Assembly (NCBI GenBank): GCA_029268515.1 | Contig: JAQWNP010000006.1 | Location: 587,333 to 651,332 of the forward strand | DNA from: Phycisphaerales bacterium | GTDB lineage: Bacteria > Planctomycetota > Phycisphaerae > Phycisphaerales > SM1A02 | Direction of reading: 5' to 3' | DNA length: 64,000 bases | In this document: positions 52,452-61,132 of the stretch, piece after piece | Position numbering within the stretch: the stretch's first letter is position 1 | Layout: each line of letters opens with the position of its first letter | Translations under genes and position numbers: made by a program | The notes under the pieces: generated by a model | What the model was told of the DNA's origin: nothing | Seen by the model: only the letters and a program-made list of their open reading frames with translations | Databases searched by the model: none

Positions 52452-53402
52452 ATGCAAAAGACCAGTGAATCTCCCGATCTGTTAAATTGGTTGACATCAC
52501 TGAGTGATCTTGCGCGACTTCGCTTGGTTGCGTTATTGATGCAAGAAGAACTGAGCGTTGGGGAATTAGCTCGATCGCTACAGTTACCGCAGTCAACAGT
52601 CAGCCGCCATCTGAAACTACTGCTTCAAGGTATGTGGATCTCGAAGCGAAGTGCGGGAACGGCCAGCCTCTATAAAGCACGCCTTGAGAATCTTGCCCCA
52701 GGCGCCCAATCACTCTGGAAGATTGCTGAGCAGACCTTGTCTGGCGGTGCCACTTTTAAAGAAGACGCCCTGCGACTGAAAGAAGTGCTCGCTGAGCGGC
52801 CAAGCGATTCGAGGGCATTCTTTGGAAGGCTTGGCGGTGAATGGAATCAGCTAAGAAGCGAATTATTCGGTCAGCAATTTACATTGCAGGCATCGATTGG
52901 CTTACTTCCTAAATCCTGGATCGTTGCTGATCTCGGTTGTGGCACCGGTGATGCTGCGGAGACCTTAGCGCCCTTTGTCCAGCGGGTCATTGCCATTGAC
53001 CGTGAAAGAGCGATGTTAGATGTCGCTAAGAAAAGACTTCAGCCATTTGAAAACATTGATTTTGTTTGTGGTGAGATCACTCAGTTACCGTTGGAAAAGG
53101 CATCAGTTGATGCGGCCATGTGTTTCCTGGTGTTGCACCACACACCTGATCCAGCTCAAGTATTTTTGGAAATAGGCAGAATTGTCAGGCCCGGTGGCCA
53201 AGCCATTGTGGTTGACATGGCAAAGCATGACCGGGAAGGCTATCGCCAATCGATGGGACATATCCATCTTGGATTCGAAGCTGATGAAGTGAAGCAGTGG
53301 GGCCAAGATGCGGGCTTTTCAGAAGTGACAATCACACCACTACGCATCCAGACAACAGCCAAAGGTCCCCCGCTCTTTGTGGCATCCATGAGCCGGGCAT
53401 AG
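52452..53402 (+). CDS. ArsR-family regulator fused to a SAM methyltransferase
   Basis: 316 aa. Residues about 8-75 form a winged helix with the ArsR pattern (LSDLARLRLVALLMQEELSV, PQSTVSRHLKLLL). No obvious metal-binding Cys pair is in the recognition helix. Residues about 130-310 are a class I methyltransferase: VADLGCGTGDAAETL (SAM-binding motif I), VIAIDRERAMLD and a later VVDMAKHDREGY. The fusion is known in many bacteria, often linked to methionine or SAM metabolism. The metG gene convergent 12 bases away fits a methionine theme, but only as proximity. Confidence 0.86.
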   Translation: MQKTSESPDLLNWLTSLSDLARLRLVALLMQEELSVGELARSLQLPQSTVSRHLKLLLQGMWISKRSAGTASLYKARLENLAPGAQSLWKIAEQTLSGGATFKEDALRLKEVLAERPSDSRAFFGRLGGEWNQLRSELFGQQFTLQASIGLLPKSWIVADLGCGTGDAAETLAPFVQRVIAIDRERAMLDVAKKRLQPFENIDFVCGEITQLPLEKASVDAAMCFLVLHHTPDPAQVFLEIGRIVRPGGQAIVVDMAKHDREGYRQSMGHIHLGFEADEVKQWGQDAGFSEVTITPLRIQTTAKGPPLFVASMSRA

Positions 53403-53413
53403 TTTGTTCTCAG

Positions 53414-55009
53414 CTAGGAAGTCGTCATATCGAGTGCAGCATCGATTCGCGGGAAAAGAGCGATCTTCTCGACGCTTGTTCCTGGTTGGAGCCGACCCCA
53501 CTGCGTGAGATCTTGCAGATGATCTTCACCAGGAGCGAATGTCTGGCCTAAGGCCTTGAAGAGCGTTTCGCAACGATCAGGTATGACCGGCCAAAGCAAG
53601 CATCCAGCGATACGGATCGCCTCAGCACATTGATACAAGATGGCAGACAAATCGGCTTGCTGCTCAGGATCTTTCGCAAGCTTGAATGGCTCTGTAGCGT
53701 TGATGAACGCATCGACCTTCCGAATGATGCCCATCGCTGCAGCAATTGAACCTGAAAGGTTAAAGTCTGCCATCAATGCGGCACTCTCTTTGGCAGCCTG
53801 TTGAGTGAGTAGAGGCCAGTCGGTATCGCCCACAGAAATGCGTTTACCGTCAGGGTCACATTCATTGGGCACCTGACCTTCGAAATATTTTCCGATCATG
53901 GCGGTGACACGGCTGGCACAGTTGCCCAGCGTATTAACCAGATCTGCCGCGTATGTTTCATGGAACTGACTTGCCGCGAAGTTGGAATCCGTGGCGCCCA
54001 ATGGACCTTGAGTGGCCATGAAGTACCGAAGCGCATCCAGGCCATAGGCATCGCGATAGCGGTCCAGCAATTCACAGTCGATGAAATTACCCATCGACTT
54101 CGACATCTTCTGACCTTCGCTGATCCAAAAACTGTGTGCATAAATACACGCTGGCAAGGGAATTTCTAGGGCCATCAGTATGGCAGGCCAGATCACAGCA
54201 TGGAACCAGAGAATTTCTTTTCCAATCACGTGGTAAGTGGCTGGCCAGTAATCAGAGCGCTGCATCGCCAGCTCGCTCTCAGGCTCAGCGAGGCCCAGGG
54301 CCGTGATGTAATTGAAGAGTGCGTCGATCCAGACATAGATCACATGATCTGAATCATTGGGCATTTGAATGCCCCATGTGAAGTTGGTTCGACTCATGGG
54401 CACATCATTGAGCCCTTCACGCAAGCGGCCGAGCACTTCGTTGTACCGTGCAGATGGACGAACAAAGTCTGGGCACGCCTTGAAGTGTTGCTCAAGTCGT
54501 TCCTGGAAGGCACTCAGGCGGAAGTAGTAATTCTTCTCTCTTGCGCGCACCAATGGCTTCTTACTTATTGGTGAGTTGTACTCAAGCTCCTTCGCTTGCG
54601 TTTCGGTGTAATACTCTTCCTGCCCTTGGTCGTACCAGCCCTCAAATTCACCTAAGTACACAGCGTCTGAACGCTGAAGTCGCTCGACAAAAAGCTGAAC
54701 TTGCCGTTCGTGACCGGGATCAGTTGTCCGGATGAAGTCATCGAAAGTCAGGTCCATCGCATTCATGACGTTGCGAAAGGAAGCAGAGATTTCATCTGCA
54801 AATTGTTTGGGTGCAATGCCCTTCTCTTGAGCCGACTGTTCGACCTTGAGGCCGTGCTCATCAGTGCCGGTGAGAAAAAAGGTGTCCTGACCACTCAAAC
54901 GACTAAATCGCGCCCACACATCACACACGGTCGTGGTGTAAATATGACCAATATGGGGGTCAGCGTTGACGTAGTAAATTGGTGTGGTGATATATCGTTT
55001 TTGGGTCAT
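53414..55009 (-). CDS. metG: Methionyl-tRNA synthetase
   Basis: 531 aa from the ATG at 55009. The frame extends 15 codons upstream. HIGH motif in YVNADPHIGHIYTTTVCD, the KMSKS loop as EGQKMSKSMGN, and GTDEHGLKVEQ. The insert between the halves reads EGWYDQGQEEYYTETQ and lacks the zinc-binding Cys knuckles of the other MetRS class, so it is a zinc-free, short type. No C-terminal tRNA-binding OB domain is present; it ends soon after the anticodon-binding helices. It charges tRNA-Met for initiation and elongation. Confidence 0.96.
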   Translation of the reverse strand: MTQKRYITTPIYYVNADPHIGHIYTTTVCDVWARFSRLSGQDTFFLTGTDEHGLKVEQSAQEKGIAPKQFADEISASFRNVMNAMDLTFDDFIRTTDPGHERQVQLFVERLQRSDAVYLGEFEGWYDQGQEEYYTETQAKELEYNSPISKKPLVRAREKNYYFRLSAFQERLEQHFKACPDFVRPSARYNEVLGRLREGLNDVPMSRTNFTWGIQMPNDSDHVIYVWIDALFNYITALGLAEPESELAMQRSDYWPATYHVIGKEILWFHAVIWPAILMALEIPLPACIYAHSFWISEGQKMSKSMGNFIDCELLDRYRDAYGLDALRYFMATQGPLGATDSNFAASQFHETYAADLVNTLGNCASRVTAMIGKYFEGQVPNECDPDGKRISVGDTDWPLLTQQAAKESAALMADFNLSGSIAAAMGIIRKVDAFINATEPFKLAKDPEQQADLSAILYQCAEAIRIAGCLLWPVIPDRCETLFKALGQTFAPGEDHLQDLTQWGRLQPGTSVEKIALFPRIDAALDMTTS

Positions 55010-55168
55010 GGGTCGTTCAGTGTAGCTCACAGCCTCTCTGGACCGGCCAATCACGACAAATCTCTCCCAATGAGCCTATCTGATCCGATGCAGGACAGAC
55101 GTGCGGCAAATGGGGTCCTACCATACTGAGGTCACAAGGTGCACATCGTCACGTTTGGGAGTTTCTTG

Positions 55169-56794
55169 ATGCTGAGTTCATTGCCAAAGTCACTGTTGAT
55201 TGCGATCGCGGTTGCCATCAGTTTGTTTGCGAACACGCAGTCCTTCGCCCAGTTTGCGCTGGGAAGTGGTGAGGCCCTGGATCCTGGTGGCGTCTACCGC
55301 GATTGGGGCCATAACTTGGATGCCAGTTCGCAGCGTAATTCTGGTGGCCTTAATTTCTCTGCCTCTCAGCAGGATTTCTCGACTCGGATGATCACGAACC
55401 CAGGCAGAGCCTGGAGCGGTAGATCATGGAACAACACGCTTGGATATGACTTTTCGCGGGATTACCGTACGCCAATATTTACCAGCACCCAGTCGAATCC
55501 GGCGATCCGAAACCCAGTTCTTCGTGATAGCTATAACGCCTACTACAGGCAGACGCCTGGTTGGAGCTCTGTTGTTCGTTCGGCTGGATTTGATCGTTTT
55601 CAAACAGATGCCCCAAGTCCAGCGCAGCTGAAGATGGACCAACGCAATCTTTTGCAATCCGAACTGCGGGCCTCCCATACGTTGGGACATGCCAAAATGG
55701 TGGGGCTTTCGCAAGCCGGTACCGATGAAATTCATAGCATTCGAGCTTCACCACTGCGGGGCCTCTTACTGACCCCAGCGAGCGTAGACATGCAACAGTT
55801 GGGATTGACGAGTTTTGATGAGGCTCGGCTCAGAGAAGACCTTGACCGTGGGCGTTTTGTACCAAATAGAGCCGATGGATCAGAGATCGACTTTGCCAAC
55901 ATTGGCCGCCGCCCGGCGCAGCGTGCCGAGCTTCGATCAGCACTAAGCTCTACTGGCCCAGTGGATGGGCTTGTCTCTTTATCACCACATGATTCTATTC
56001 TTCAGACAATGGCAAGCCGTTATGCCAGTGACGCTGGAGAGGAAGTTTCGCCATACCAACTCTCAACCCTGTCGGATACATATGCGACGTATCAGCAGGA
56101 ACTGTCAATGGGCGTGGTGCAGACCGATCTGCAGGGGAATGTGATTGGCACTGATGCGAATGCAGCTGCGACGGGCGAAGAAGACGCGGCTGAGGAAGGC
56201 CTGGAGGAAGAGTCACCAATCGTGGCCAAAAACCGTCTTGATAGAGCTCTTCGACATGATGCTAGGCTCGAAAAATTCAGTACACCAGACGCGAAAGATC
56301 GCTTTAATGAGTTACTTACTGCTGGCGAAGAGCGACTCAGAACCGGTCAGTATTTCTGGGCAGAAAAGCGTTTCTCGCGAGCGCTTCAGTTATTACCGAA
56401 TAATCCATTGGCTGCAGCTGGCCTGGCACAAAGCCAAATTGGTGCAGGTCTTTATCTGACCGCGGCACACACCCTGAAGAGCATGATGAGAGCACACCCC
56501 GAGATGATTGATGTCAATCTCGGAGAGAATTTAATGCCAGCAAAAGAAACCCTTTTTAACGCTGTGGATGTGCTTCGGAATCGTATTTCACATGGTGGGC
56601 CTGATGCTGCAGATTATGGGCTGCTTCTGGCCTTTATTGGGCATCAGCTCGACGAGCAAAGGACCATCAATGAAGGGCTCGCCGCAATTGAAAAAGCAAA
56701 TCCTGAGAGTGTGTTGTTACCGTCTCTCCAAAGGATCTGGGGCGACGCTTCGATGCAGAAAGAGTCTCCGGCAATCGATTCAGCGAATGAATAA
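55169..56794 (+). CDS. Secreted TPR-containing protein, unknown function
   Basis: 541 aa from the ATG at 55169, which has GGGAG seven bases upstream; a GTG ten codons earlier is in frame. Signal peptide LPKSLLIAIAVAISLFANTQ with a cleavage site near SFA-QF. The next 300 residues are low in hydrophobicity with many Ser/Arg/Asn. A TPR-like helical domain is at about 375-470, for example TGQYFWAEKRFSRALQLLPN and PLAAAGLAQSQIGAGLYLTA. The middle contains an acidic stretch (EEDAAEEGLEEESP). No family recognised; exported. Confidence 0.7.
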   Translation: MLSSLPKSLLIAIAVAISLFANTQSFAQFALGSGEALDPGGVYRDWGHNLDASSQRNSGGLNFSASQQDFSTRMITNPGRAWSGRSWNNTLGYDFSRDYRTPIFTSTQSNPAIRNPVLRDSYNAYYRQTPGWSSVVRSAGFDRFQTDAPSPAQLKMDQRNLLQSELRASHTLGHAKMVGLSQAGTDEIHSIRASPLRGLLLTPASVDMQQLGLTSFDEARLREDLDRGRFVPNRADGSEIDFANIGRRPAQRAELRSALSSTGPVDGLVSLSPHDSILQTMASRYASDAGEEVSPYQLSTLSDTYATYQQELSMGVVQTDLQGNVIGTDANAAATGEEDAAEEGLEEESPIVAKNRLDRALRHDARLEKFSTPDAKDRFNELLTAGEERLRTGQYFWAEKRFSRALQLLPNNPLAAAGLAQSQIGAGLYLTAAHTLKSMMRAHPEMIDVNLGENLMPAKETLFNAVDVLRNRISHGGPDAADYGLLLAFIGHQLDEQRTINEGLAAIEKANPESVLLPSLQRIWGDASMQKESPAIDSANE

Positions 56795-56860
56795 TGGCCC
56801 TTAAATAAACCATTGCTGAAGCCTTTCAATATGTAAGGGTATTCGGCCGATACCTAAGTC

Positions 56861-57130
56861 ATGAGTACGGGCGGATCCCCCATCCTGACCTCCCTGATCC
56901 AAACGGCTCAGGCTCAGCGAACAGCAACAGCTCAGCGGAACCGTCAAAGGCAGGCCGAAGCCGAGAAGCCACTGCAATATGCAGACATGGTTGATCTGCG
57001 CGTTGCTGGAATTACCTCAACAGGAGCCGCCCGCCGTGTGCCCCAGCATGGATCGGAGCAGTCCGAGCAGGAACATCATCGTGGCACCAAGACGAAAGCC
57101 CGAGAAGGCCGCGTAGACGTCAAGGCATAA
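56861..57130 (+). CDS. Small basic protein, unknown function
   Basis: 89 aa, Gln/Arg/Ala-rich with a helical N-terminus (AQAQRTATAQRNRQRQAEAE) and a polar tail (AREGRVDVKA). A short segment LRVAGITSTGAARRVP is less biased. No ribosome site stands out. It is accepted only because of its position, composition and uninterrupted frame. No family recognised. Confidence 0.45.
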   Translation: MSTGGSPILTSLIQTAQAQRTATAQRNRQRQAEAEKPLQYADMVDLRVAGITSTGAARRVPQHGSEQSEQEHHRGTKTKAREGRVDVKA

Positions 57131-57216
57131 AAACCTGGGGTCGTTCCTGGATTTTTGCTCTAGGCTGCTACAGGACCCGTAGCGGCTGCTACAGGGGCAA
57201 CGTCATCGAAAGCAGA

Positions 57217-57459
57217 TTAGATGACAGGGACAATCAGTTGAATGAATACAGCAAGGCCAATTGCGAGAAGTGCCATGACCAAGACAATCTGCCCCGTCAT
57301 AAGCCAAACCTGCAACCAATAGGCGTCCATTCTGGGCAGTCGGATTGCTTTGTAGATCACCGACACGCCGAATGCCAATGGAATAACCAACAGGTACCAC
57401 CACGTCTGAAAGAAATTGACTGGTGAGATGAAGGGGATAAAGCTCATCAGTGCATTCAT
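57217..57459 (-). CDS. Small membrane protein, coupled to its upstream neighbour
   Basis: 80 aa, strongly hydrophobic with two helices (FFQTWWYLLVIPLAFGVSV; WLMTGQIVLVMALLAIGLAV). Its ATG overlaps the stop of the upstream gene (ATGA at 57456-57459), so the two are translationally coupled and probably interact in the inner membrane. Function unknown. Confidence 0.6.
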   Translation of the reverse strand: MNALMSFIPFISPVNFFQTWWYLLVIPLAFGVSVIYKAIRLPRMDAYWLQVWLMTGQIVLVMALLAIGLAVFIQLIVPVI

Positions 57460-57905
57460 GATTGCTGCTCCGAAGGCTCTTTGCGGCGATCTGTTTCACG
57501 GGGCAAGTCGTAAAGCACATCTAGGATTGCCACAAGGTTCATCAAGCCGGCCATGGCAACAAAGAGAATTCCCAATTCATGTACGCGGCCAATTCCAAGT
57601 TGCATATGAAGCTCTTCAGCGGGCCAAGACTGCATAATTGCGACTTGAGCAAAATTGACGCCGAAGAGCGCCGGTGTTGCCAAGATTTGTGCGAGAAACC
57701 ACAAGCGCTGGGACTCGGAATCAACAACGCCCAGTCCACCAACGAATAAACCAGTTGCGACGAGGAAGACAACCCCAGCCATGATCAGCCATCCACGCTG
57801 TTGTTCACCGCGGGCCATGTGCCCAGCACCCGGCCAAAGCCAAGCGAGCACCGCTGCCGCTGGATGCCATGTGCCTGGTATTCGATTGCTTTGAGGCTCG
57901 TTCAT
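57456..57905 (-). CDS. Membrane protein, DUF6677-like
   Basis: 149 aa. The start PAAAVLAWLWPGAGHMARGE is a pattern seen in small planctomycete membrane proteins of the DUF6677 type. Four hydrophobic segments follow: LIMAGVVFLVATGLFVGGLG, WFLAQILATPALFGVNFA and ILFVAMAGLMNLVAILDVL. It ends in a charged Arg/Glu tail. It is the first gene of a two-gene operon with the 80-residue protein. Function unknown; the family call comes from memory of the pattern and is not certain. Confidence 0.65.
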   Translation of the reverse strand: MNEPQSNRIPGTWHPAAAVLAWLWPGAGHMARGEQQRGWLIMAGVVFLVATGLFVGGLGVVDSESQRLWFLAQILATPALFGVNFAQVAIMQSWPAEELHMQLGIGRVHELGILFVAMAGLMNLVAILDVLYDLPRETDRRKEPSEQQS

Positions 57906-58168
57906 CTAGCACCAGGCGCTCTTGCAAGTTCGGTCTGTGAGACCTAGGAGGTTTGGGTGATCTGAGGAGTGGAAAATCTTATCGGTTCGCCGTCACGGCG
58001 GATCAGTAATTGGCCTGAATACCCATGACTTGCCATGTTCTGGCCAATTCCACCGAATAAGGCAAGCCTAACAGCCGAATGAGGAGAATGAGGCATCGAT
58101 CCAGCGTAACGTAACGCCACCCAGGGTGCCACCAGTTTGAGCCAGGCGAATCCTGGCTGGGAGAAGTC

Positions 58169-58576
58169 ATGAAGGCATCAGAAACCACCAATAGAAACCA
58201 TAGCCATGGTGTTGTAGATCAGAGGGTTGGACTTGATAGACGTCATCTCAATCCGACAGATACCACAAATCTTGAACGCCGCCGTGGGCCAGGTCGGCGC
58301 AGGACAGACTTTGTGCGATCTGCGGAAGAGGGTGAGATGAATCAGGAGCAATTCATGTTCTTGATGGCTATCGATACCTTCAAGAGGGTCAATGGTAAAA
58401 CGTTTCCAACCTGGACCGATGTCTTAGAGATCGTGCGAAAATTAGGCTACCGCAAGACCATGGGTAGTGAATTACAGCTTGGCGATCGTGTTGAGGACTG
58501 GTTTGAGAAAAGTGATGCGGAAAGCGGTGTATTCCGCGCCTCTGATGAGGAAGACGAGCAGTCACTTGCAGCCTAG
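58169..58576 (+). CDS. Conserved-looking protein of unknown function
   Basis: 135 aa. GGGAGAAG lies five bases before the ATG. The N-terminal half is Arg/Asn-rich and contains LERRRGPGRRRTDFV. The C-terminal half has a structured segment (MNQEQFMFLMAIDTFKRVNG, then FPTWTDVLEIVRKLGYRKTM), looking like a small helical DNA- or protein-binding domain with an acidic tail. It lies before the sigma factor gene, 193 bases away. No family recognised. Confidence 0.65.
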   Translation: MKASETTNRNHSHGVVDQRVGLDRRHLNPTDTTNLERRRGPGRRRTDFVRSAEEGEMNQEQFMFLMAIDTFKRVNGKTFPTWTDVLEIVRKLGYRKTMGSELQLGDRVEDWFEKSDAESGVFRASDEEDEQSLAA

Positions 58577-58769
58577 TTCATGCCAGCAAGTGGGTTGGAT
58601 AAGCACCCACTCCTGGGGTTCTGCCACAGCCTAGTTGCCTCCGTCAAAGCGCTGCTTTGTTCTTTACTGGAGAGAACGGCGGCCGTTGCCGATATTTCTT
58701 GGTTGCTCAGTGCCATCGGACGGCACCGAGCGGTCGAAGATCCGTTGCATGTTCATGGAAGGACGCGCA

Positions 58770-59642
58770 ATGCCTGTAGAAATCCAGGTGGGGTTCCCGC
58801 ACGCGCTGGCGGGGCCAAAATCATCAAGCAGTACTCAGTGGCTGGAGGAGACATGGCGGCATTTAAAGGCCAGCCATTCTGCGAAAGCTAGAGAGACGCT
58901 GGTCACACATTACATGTCGAGTTTTGTGCCGGGTTTGGCTCGAAATTTACAGTCCCGCCTGCCATATCAGATTGAAGTTGATGATCTCATACAGCAGGGC
59001 TATTTGGGCCTTGTCGAGTCAATATCACGTTTCGATCTTGATCGTGGTATTCGCTTTGAGACCTTTTCAGCTCGACGTATCACCGGCTCCATGCAGGATT
59101 ATCTTCGTGCCTTGGACCCTGTTCCACGCTTGACACGAACACGAGCAAAACGCGTAAGAGGTGCCGAGGACCGCTTTCTCACCGAACATGGTCGCCGGCC
59201 AGATGATGCAGAGCTGCGCCATGAAATGGAACTTGATGCAAAGGATTTCCGTCAGCATCTCAATGATGCGAGGCCAGCGGCAGTCATTTCTTTGCATAGT
59301 CTGGAATCGAATAGCGACCACGATCCTCTGTCGAATTTTTCGGAGAGTCATCATCGGTTTGGTGGTGGCGCGTCGACACGCAGTTCTGACAGTAGTTGCT
59401 CTACGCCTCTTGGGCGAGCGGCCCGGCAGGATCTGCGGCAGTGGATTGTTCGTCGACTGAGTAAGAGTGATCAGCTCATTATCGTTTTGTATTACTACGA
59501 GCAGATGACCATGCGTGATGTCGGTCAGGCGATTGGCTGTTCTGAGTCACGTATTAGCCAGCGATTGGATTCCATCCTTTGTCGATTGCGATCTGAATTG
59601 CTTGGTACGTCTGCAGAGTTCGAGTTTCTCTTCGACAGTTAA
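58770..59642 (+). CDS. Sigma-70 family factor, FliA/WhiG-like
   Basis: 290 aa from the ATG at 58770, which has AAGGA eight bases upstream. The frame is open 45 codons further. Sigma region 2: LPYQIEVDDLIQQGYLGLVE and DRGIRFETFSARRITGSMQD. Region 3 follows (RAKRVRGAEDRFLTEHG, RRPDDAELRHEM). Region 4: LIIVLYYYEQMTMRDVGQAI and SESRISQRLDSILCRLR. The lack of region 1 and presence of 2-3-4 fits the FliA (flagellar/sporulation-like) group. No flagellar genes are in the window. A Ser-rich insert sits between regions 3 and 4. Confidence 0.87.
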   Translation: MPVEIQVGFPHALAGPKSSSSTQWLEETWRHLKASHSAKARETLVTHYMSSFVPGLARNLQSRLPYQIEVDDLIQQGYLGLVESISRFDLDRGIRFETFSARRITGSMQDYLRALDPVPRLTRTRAKRVRGAEDRFLTEHGRRPDDAELRHEMELDAKDFRQHLNDARPAAVISLHSLESNSDHDPLSNFSESHHRFGGGASTRSSDSSCSTPLGRAARQDLRQWIVRRLSKSDQLIIVLYYYEQMTMRDVGQAIGCSESRISQRLDSILCRLRSELLGTSAEFEFLFDS

Positions 59643-59682
59643 CGTTCGCCAGACCAATGCGTACAATAGCGCCGGAGGTTCT

Positions 59683-59991
59683 ATGACTGAGCTTCGGGGT
59701 CGGCAATATGGACTGCTCGTCGTGGGTGTGCTGGTCGCCATCGCTGTCAATTTGGTCTTTTGTCGCTGGGGTATGGACTTGGGGGGAAGTTCAATGCTCA
59801 CCTTCAACCTCCAGGACACGCCTGAGGCGATGCCAGGGGCCAGCAGCACAATTGGACTCTACACGGCCCCCTGGATGGCTCAGGCCGCTGCAATGGCCTG
59901 GATCTTGGGTATTGGCCTCCCAATCGTGCTTGTGATATCCGCTATGGCGGTGACCTGGTGGCCAATAACAGGAAAAACAAGGTCATCATGA
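59683..59991 (+). CDS. Small two-helix membrane protein
   Basis: 102 aa from the ATG at 59683, with GGAGG at 59674-59678. Two hydrophobic stretches (YGLLVVGVLVAIAVNLVF; AAAMAWILGIGLPIVLVIS) enclose a polar loop. It begins 40 bases after the sigma gene and is probably in the same operon. No family recognised. Confidence 0.65.
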   Translation: MTELRGRQYGLLVVGVLVAIAVNLVFCRWGMDLGGSSMLTFNLQDTPEAMPGASSTIGLYTAPWMAQAAAMAWILGIGLPIVLVISAMAVTWWPITGKTRSS

Positions 59992-60122
59992 GCGATGACC
60001 TTGTGTTTTGATCGGCACAACCCCCTCACAGTGGCCCGGTCACGATATGATTCTTGATTACGGCACTACCCTCGTCTTTGGTAGTGGAATGGAACAGTCA
60101 CTTTTCAGCGGAGTTTTTGAAC

Positions 60123-61019
60123 ATGGCAAAGATGTTCTACACCCTCGAAGAAGCCGCAAGTCGGCTTGGAAAATCAGAGGATGAAGTTCGGGAGATGGCC
60201 AAGACTGGCCAACTCCAGGAGTTTCGTGATCGTGAAAAGTTGATGTTCAAGATTGAACAGATAGATCTTCTCACTGGTGGCGATGAAGATACTGGTGATT
60301 CAGTTCTTGATTTAGATGCACCTGGTGGCAGCGGTTTAGATCTGGCAGCAACCAGTGATAGCGGCCTCGGTCTGACCGGTGGTGAGGCGCCCGGCGGCAG
60401 TGGGATGGGACTCAGTGGCAGCGACATAGGTGGCGGCCAAGGCGCCAGTGGCGGCAGTTCCATGATGGATCTGTCTGGTGCCGGAGCATCAAATGCTGAG
60501 ACGGACTTTGGTTCATTATCCGATCAAGAAGATCCATCTGGTGGCACGCAAGTTGGTGCTGCTTTTGAAGAACTCAGTTTGGAAGCAGTCGGATCTGGCA
60601 GCGGCTTGTTAGACCTGACCCGTGAAAGTGATGACACGTCCCTTGGTGCAGAACTTTTAGAAGAGGTCTACTCAAGCGAAGATGATCAAGTCGAAATTCC
60701 TGCGAATGCTTCAGGTCTGTTTGAGGCAGCTGGCACAGATAGCGCTACAGAGCATTTGCGTGCGACTGAAATGAATCAGATGGCCTATGTCCCTGAAGTG
60801 TATGACGGGGTTGGCTCCGGCTGGTCAGCTGGACTCTTGATTGGAGGCCTTGTCGCACTGGTTCTGGTGGCAATTTGTTCGATCTTGATGCTCTCAGGAA
60901 CGACACCCAAATTAGCGATTCCATTTGCAGACGGACTATGGATCTGGACGCTCGGATTAGTGGGTATTGCCGTCGTATTGGCGATCATTGGCGGCTTCGC
61001 TGGTCGCGCTTCTGAATAG
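60123..61019 (+). CDS. Excisionase-type HTH protein with C-terminal membrane helices
   Basis: 298 aa from the ATG at 60123; the frame runs 23 codons further up. Residues 1-55 form an HTH_17-like domain (KMFYTLEEAASRLGKSEDEV, then LQEFRDREKLMFKIEQIDLL). About 170 residues of Gly/Ser/Asp-rich low complexity follow. Two membrane helices end the protein (AGLLIGGLVALVLVAICSIL; LGLVGIAVVLAIIGG). A predicted DNA-binding head on a membrane tail is unusual, though seen in planctomycetes. It may tether DNA to the membrane, or the HTH may bind another ligand. Confidence 0.78.
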   Translation: MAKMFYTLEEAASRLGKSEDEVREMAKTGQLQEFRDREKLMFKIEQIDLLTGGDEDTGDSVLDLDAPGGSGLDLAATSDSGLGLTGGEAPGGSGMGLSGSDIGGGQGASGGSSMMDLSGAGASNAETDFGSLSDQEDPSGGTQVGAAFEELSLEAVGSGSGLLDLTRESDDTSLGAELLEEVYSSEDDQVEIPANASGLFEAAGTDSATEHLRATEMNQMAYVPEVYDGVGSGWSAGLLIGGLVALVLVAICSILMLSGTTPKLAIPFADGLWIWTLGLVGIAVVLAIIGGFAGRASE

Positions 61020-61132
61020 ACTCAAACATTGGCCCCCCACACAGACCCTCCAGCCATAGGCACTGACATCGGCTTGCCCTTTCTGTTTCAGGGTCAGTTT
61101 CTCTGTCTACGGTTCGATGGGAATTCCAAGTC

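Noticed and set aside
58580..58891. 103-codon plus-strand frame before the sigma factor
   Set aside because: It overlaps the sigma gene in another frame, has no ribosome site and shows a non-coding composition.
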